Assembly (NCBI GenBank): GCA_902765395.1
Contig: CACWZP010000010.1
Span: 50,997-114,996 of the forward strand
Length of the DNA: 64,000 bases
From: an uncultured Eubacteriales bacterium
GTDB taxonomy: Bacteria; Bacillota; Clostridia; Christensenellales; Aristaeellaceae
Reading direction: 5' to 3'
Of the stretch, positions 62,631 through 64,000 are shown piece after piece. The position numbers were made by a program, and so were the translations under genes. Below the pieces are notes generated by a model. It was not told where the DNA came from. It did not search any database and saw nothing but the letters and a program-made list of their open reading frames with translations. Within the stretch, counting starts at the first letter, position 1. Every line of letters begins with the position of its first letter.

Positions 62631-63971
62631 ATGAAACATATCAAATTCCTTGCCCTGATGCTGGCAATGCTGATGCTGGCGATGACGCTGACGCCCGCCG
62701 TCGCCGAGGGGGAGACGCAGACCGAAACCAAGCCCGAGCCCGCTCCCCTGCCCTACTGGATCGGCGTGGACGTGAACAACCAGCGCGTCACCATCTACTC
62801 AACCGCTGACAACAGCGTGGTGCACCGCTGGAAGTGCTCCACTGGCACCAACGCCACGCCCACGCCGCTGGGCACCTTCAAGCTGCCCAAGAGCGGCACC
62901 AACCGCAGCGAGTGGAGCCTGTTCGGCAATGTCTACGTGAAGTGGGCCGTGCGCATCACCGGCGGTTACTACTTCCACTCGGTGCTGTTTTCCAAGCGCA
63001 ATGACAACAGCCTGATGAAGAGCACGCTGAGCAAGCTGGGCCACAAGGCCTCCCACGGCTGTATCCGGCTGGAGGTGTACAACGCCAAATGGATCCGCGA
63101 CAACGTGGCCTGCGGCAGCAAGGTCATCATCCACAAGGGCGTGAACGACAAGCGCATCACCAGCGTGCTGGGCGGCAAGGCCGGCACGGGCCTGACGCCG
63201 TCGATTCCCGCGTCGCCGAAGGTGAAGTCGCTGGTGCTGGATCAGGCCGGCCCGATCACGCTGAACAAGGGCGATAAGCTGCAGCTGAAATGCACCGTCG
63301 AGCCGGAGAAGGCCAGCACCAAGCTGACCTGGAAATCCAGCAAGACCACGCGGGTCAAGGTGAGCTCCAAGGGCCTGGTCACCGCCGTGGGCCACGGCGA
63401 GGCCACCATCACCGTCACCGCCTCCAACGGCGTCAAGGCCAGCGTGGTGGTGAAGTCCGTGGATCCCCTGGCCGCCGACAAGCTGTCCCTGGATCGGACG
63501 GGCACGGTCTACATCTGCAAGGGCGACACCCTGCAGCTGAACGCCAGCGTGGAGCCCGCCGCCGCCGCCGATGGGCTGAGCTGGAAGTCCGGCAAGGCCT
63601 CCGTCGCCAGCGTGGACGCAAAGGGCCTGGTCACCGCACGCAAAAACGGAACCGCGAAGATCACCGTCACCAGCTCCAACGGCAAGAAGGCCACTGTGAC
63701 CGTGAAGGTGCTGGCCGTCAACAAGCCCCATGGCGTGAAATTCGCCGAGGAGGGGCCGATCACCCTGCACGAAGGCGAAACCGTCCAGCTGAACCCCGTC
63801 CTCAACCCGACCACCGCCAAGACTTCCTTCAAATGGACGAGTTCCAAAAAGAAGTGCGCCACCGTGGACAAGAACGGCCAGGTCACCGCACGCAAGGCGG
63901 GCACGGCCAAGATTACCGTCAAGACCGGAAACAAGAAGAAGGCGACCATCACCATCAAGGTGATAAAATGA
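62631..63971 (+). CDS. Secreted L,D-transpeptidase with three Big_2 repeats
   Basis: The 446-residue protein has a signal peptide (about 1-26, ending PAVAEG) and a YkuD domain (about 40-170). The active-site motif is HKASHGCIRL (138-147, nucleophile C144), with an upstream His in YYFHSVLF. Three bacterial Ig-like Big_2 repeats follow (about 200-280, 285-365, 368-446), each with a KGLVTAxxxGxAxITV-type end. YkuD enzymes make or exchange 3-3 crosslinks in peptidoglycan; Big_2 domains probably hold it at the surface. There is no sortase motif. A palindrome GCGTCCTGCAGGACGC at the window end may begin the terminator. Confidence 0.9.
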   Translation: MKHIKFLALMLAMLMLAMTLTPAVAEGETQTETKPEPAPLPYWIGVDVNNQRVTIYSTADNSVVHRWKCSTGTNATPTPLGTFKLPKSGTNRSEWSLFGNVYVKWAVRITGGYYFHSVLFSKRNDNSLMKSTLSKLGHKASHGCIRLEVYNAKWIRDNVACGSKVIIHKGVNDKRITSVLGGKAGTGLTPSIPASPKVKSLVLDQAGPITLNKGDKLQLKCTVEPEKASTKLTWKSSKTTRVKVSSKGLVTAVGHGEATITVTASNGVKASVVVKSVDPLAADKLSLDRTGTVYICKGDTLQLNASVEPAAAADGLSWKSGKASVASVDAKGLVTARKNGTAKITVTSSNGKKATVTVKVLAVNKPHGVKFAEEGPITLHEGETVQLNPVLNPTTAKTSFKWTSSKKKCATVDKNGQVTARKAGTAKITVKTGNKKKATITIKVIK

Positions 63972-64000
63972 GAATGAAGCGGCGCGTCCTGCAGGACGCG

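Noticed and set aside
1-64000. tRNA or rRNA genes
   Set aside because: I looked for cloverleaf signatures such as GGTTCGAATCC arms and found none that could be folded; GGTTCGAGC at 57533-57541 (minus strand) belongs to a repeat insert.

Overview
The window is chromosomal DNA from a high-GC member of the Bacillota, most likely an uncultured Clostridia of an animal gut. The support is a Gram-positive gene set (WhiA, a Crh/HPr-like protein, Noc, ZapA, MutS2, an RsfA-like Myb regulator, 6S RNA), AGGAGG-type ribosome binding sites, and near-consensus TTGACA-N17-TATAAT promoters. Codon third positions are so GC-rich that long false antisense ORFs run across most genes. No tRNA, rRNA or CRISPR array was found.

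Layout. 1-1860: the 3' end of an RlmD-type rRNA methyltransferase, then a decayed mobile-element-like island holding two small unknown genes. 1939-15060: a c-di-GMP block. It has an EAL protein, two glycosidase/TIM-barrel genes, a 7TM HD-GYP protein, pgi, and an operon of an orphan amino-acid-type binding protein, a 1196-residue ECF-S-like/beta-propeller/HD-GYP sensor and a membrane-anchored BMP-type binding protein. 15211-20466: pepF, an exo/endonuclease-like hydrolase, a NYN/OST-HTH protein and a DUF815 ATPase. 20590-25818: ilvBNCD. 25888-29345: an HtrA protease and a PhoPR-like two-component pair. 29521-36425: a methyltransferase, DUF3137, mutS2, a U32 protein and zapA. 36524-41462: an SH3-type secreted protein, a nucleotidyltransferase, an RsfA-like regulator and a GH67 alpha-glucuronidase. 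41618-43670: two pseudogenes. 43799-49010: serS, a serine hydrolase, a VanY-like peptidase and an ABC-F ATPase. 49332-54085: purA and purB, with a decayed purB/purA chimera, two GNAT genes and a lipoprotein between them. 54100-64000: a ROK kinase, a phosphoesterase, 6S RNA, noc, murB-whiA-crh, an MBOAT acyltransferase, DUF4867 and an L,D-transpeptidase.

Genes that work together: ilvBNCD makes branched-chain amino acids; purA and purB share the IMP-to-AMP branch; MurB, the VanY-like peptidase and the L,D-transpeptidase act on peptidoglycan; ZapA, WhiA and Noc act in division and chromosome organisation. The three c-di-GMP proteins near the left end are all predicted degraders.

The DNA between genes carries at least five dispersed repeat families. 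One copy sits in frame inside the U32 gene, one carries a 140-bp insert, and one family shows a compensatory base-pair change that suggests a folded RNA. The most unusual items are the binding-protein/HD-GYP sensor operon, the purB'-'purA chimera, the structured repeat family and the in-frame palindromic insertion. Without database access, family names rest on motifs I recognise in the translations.
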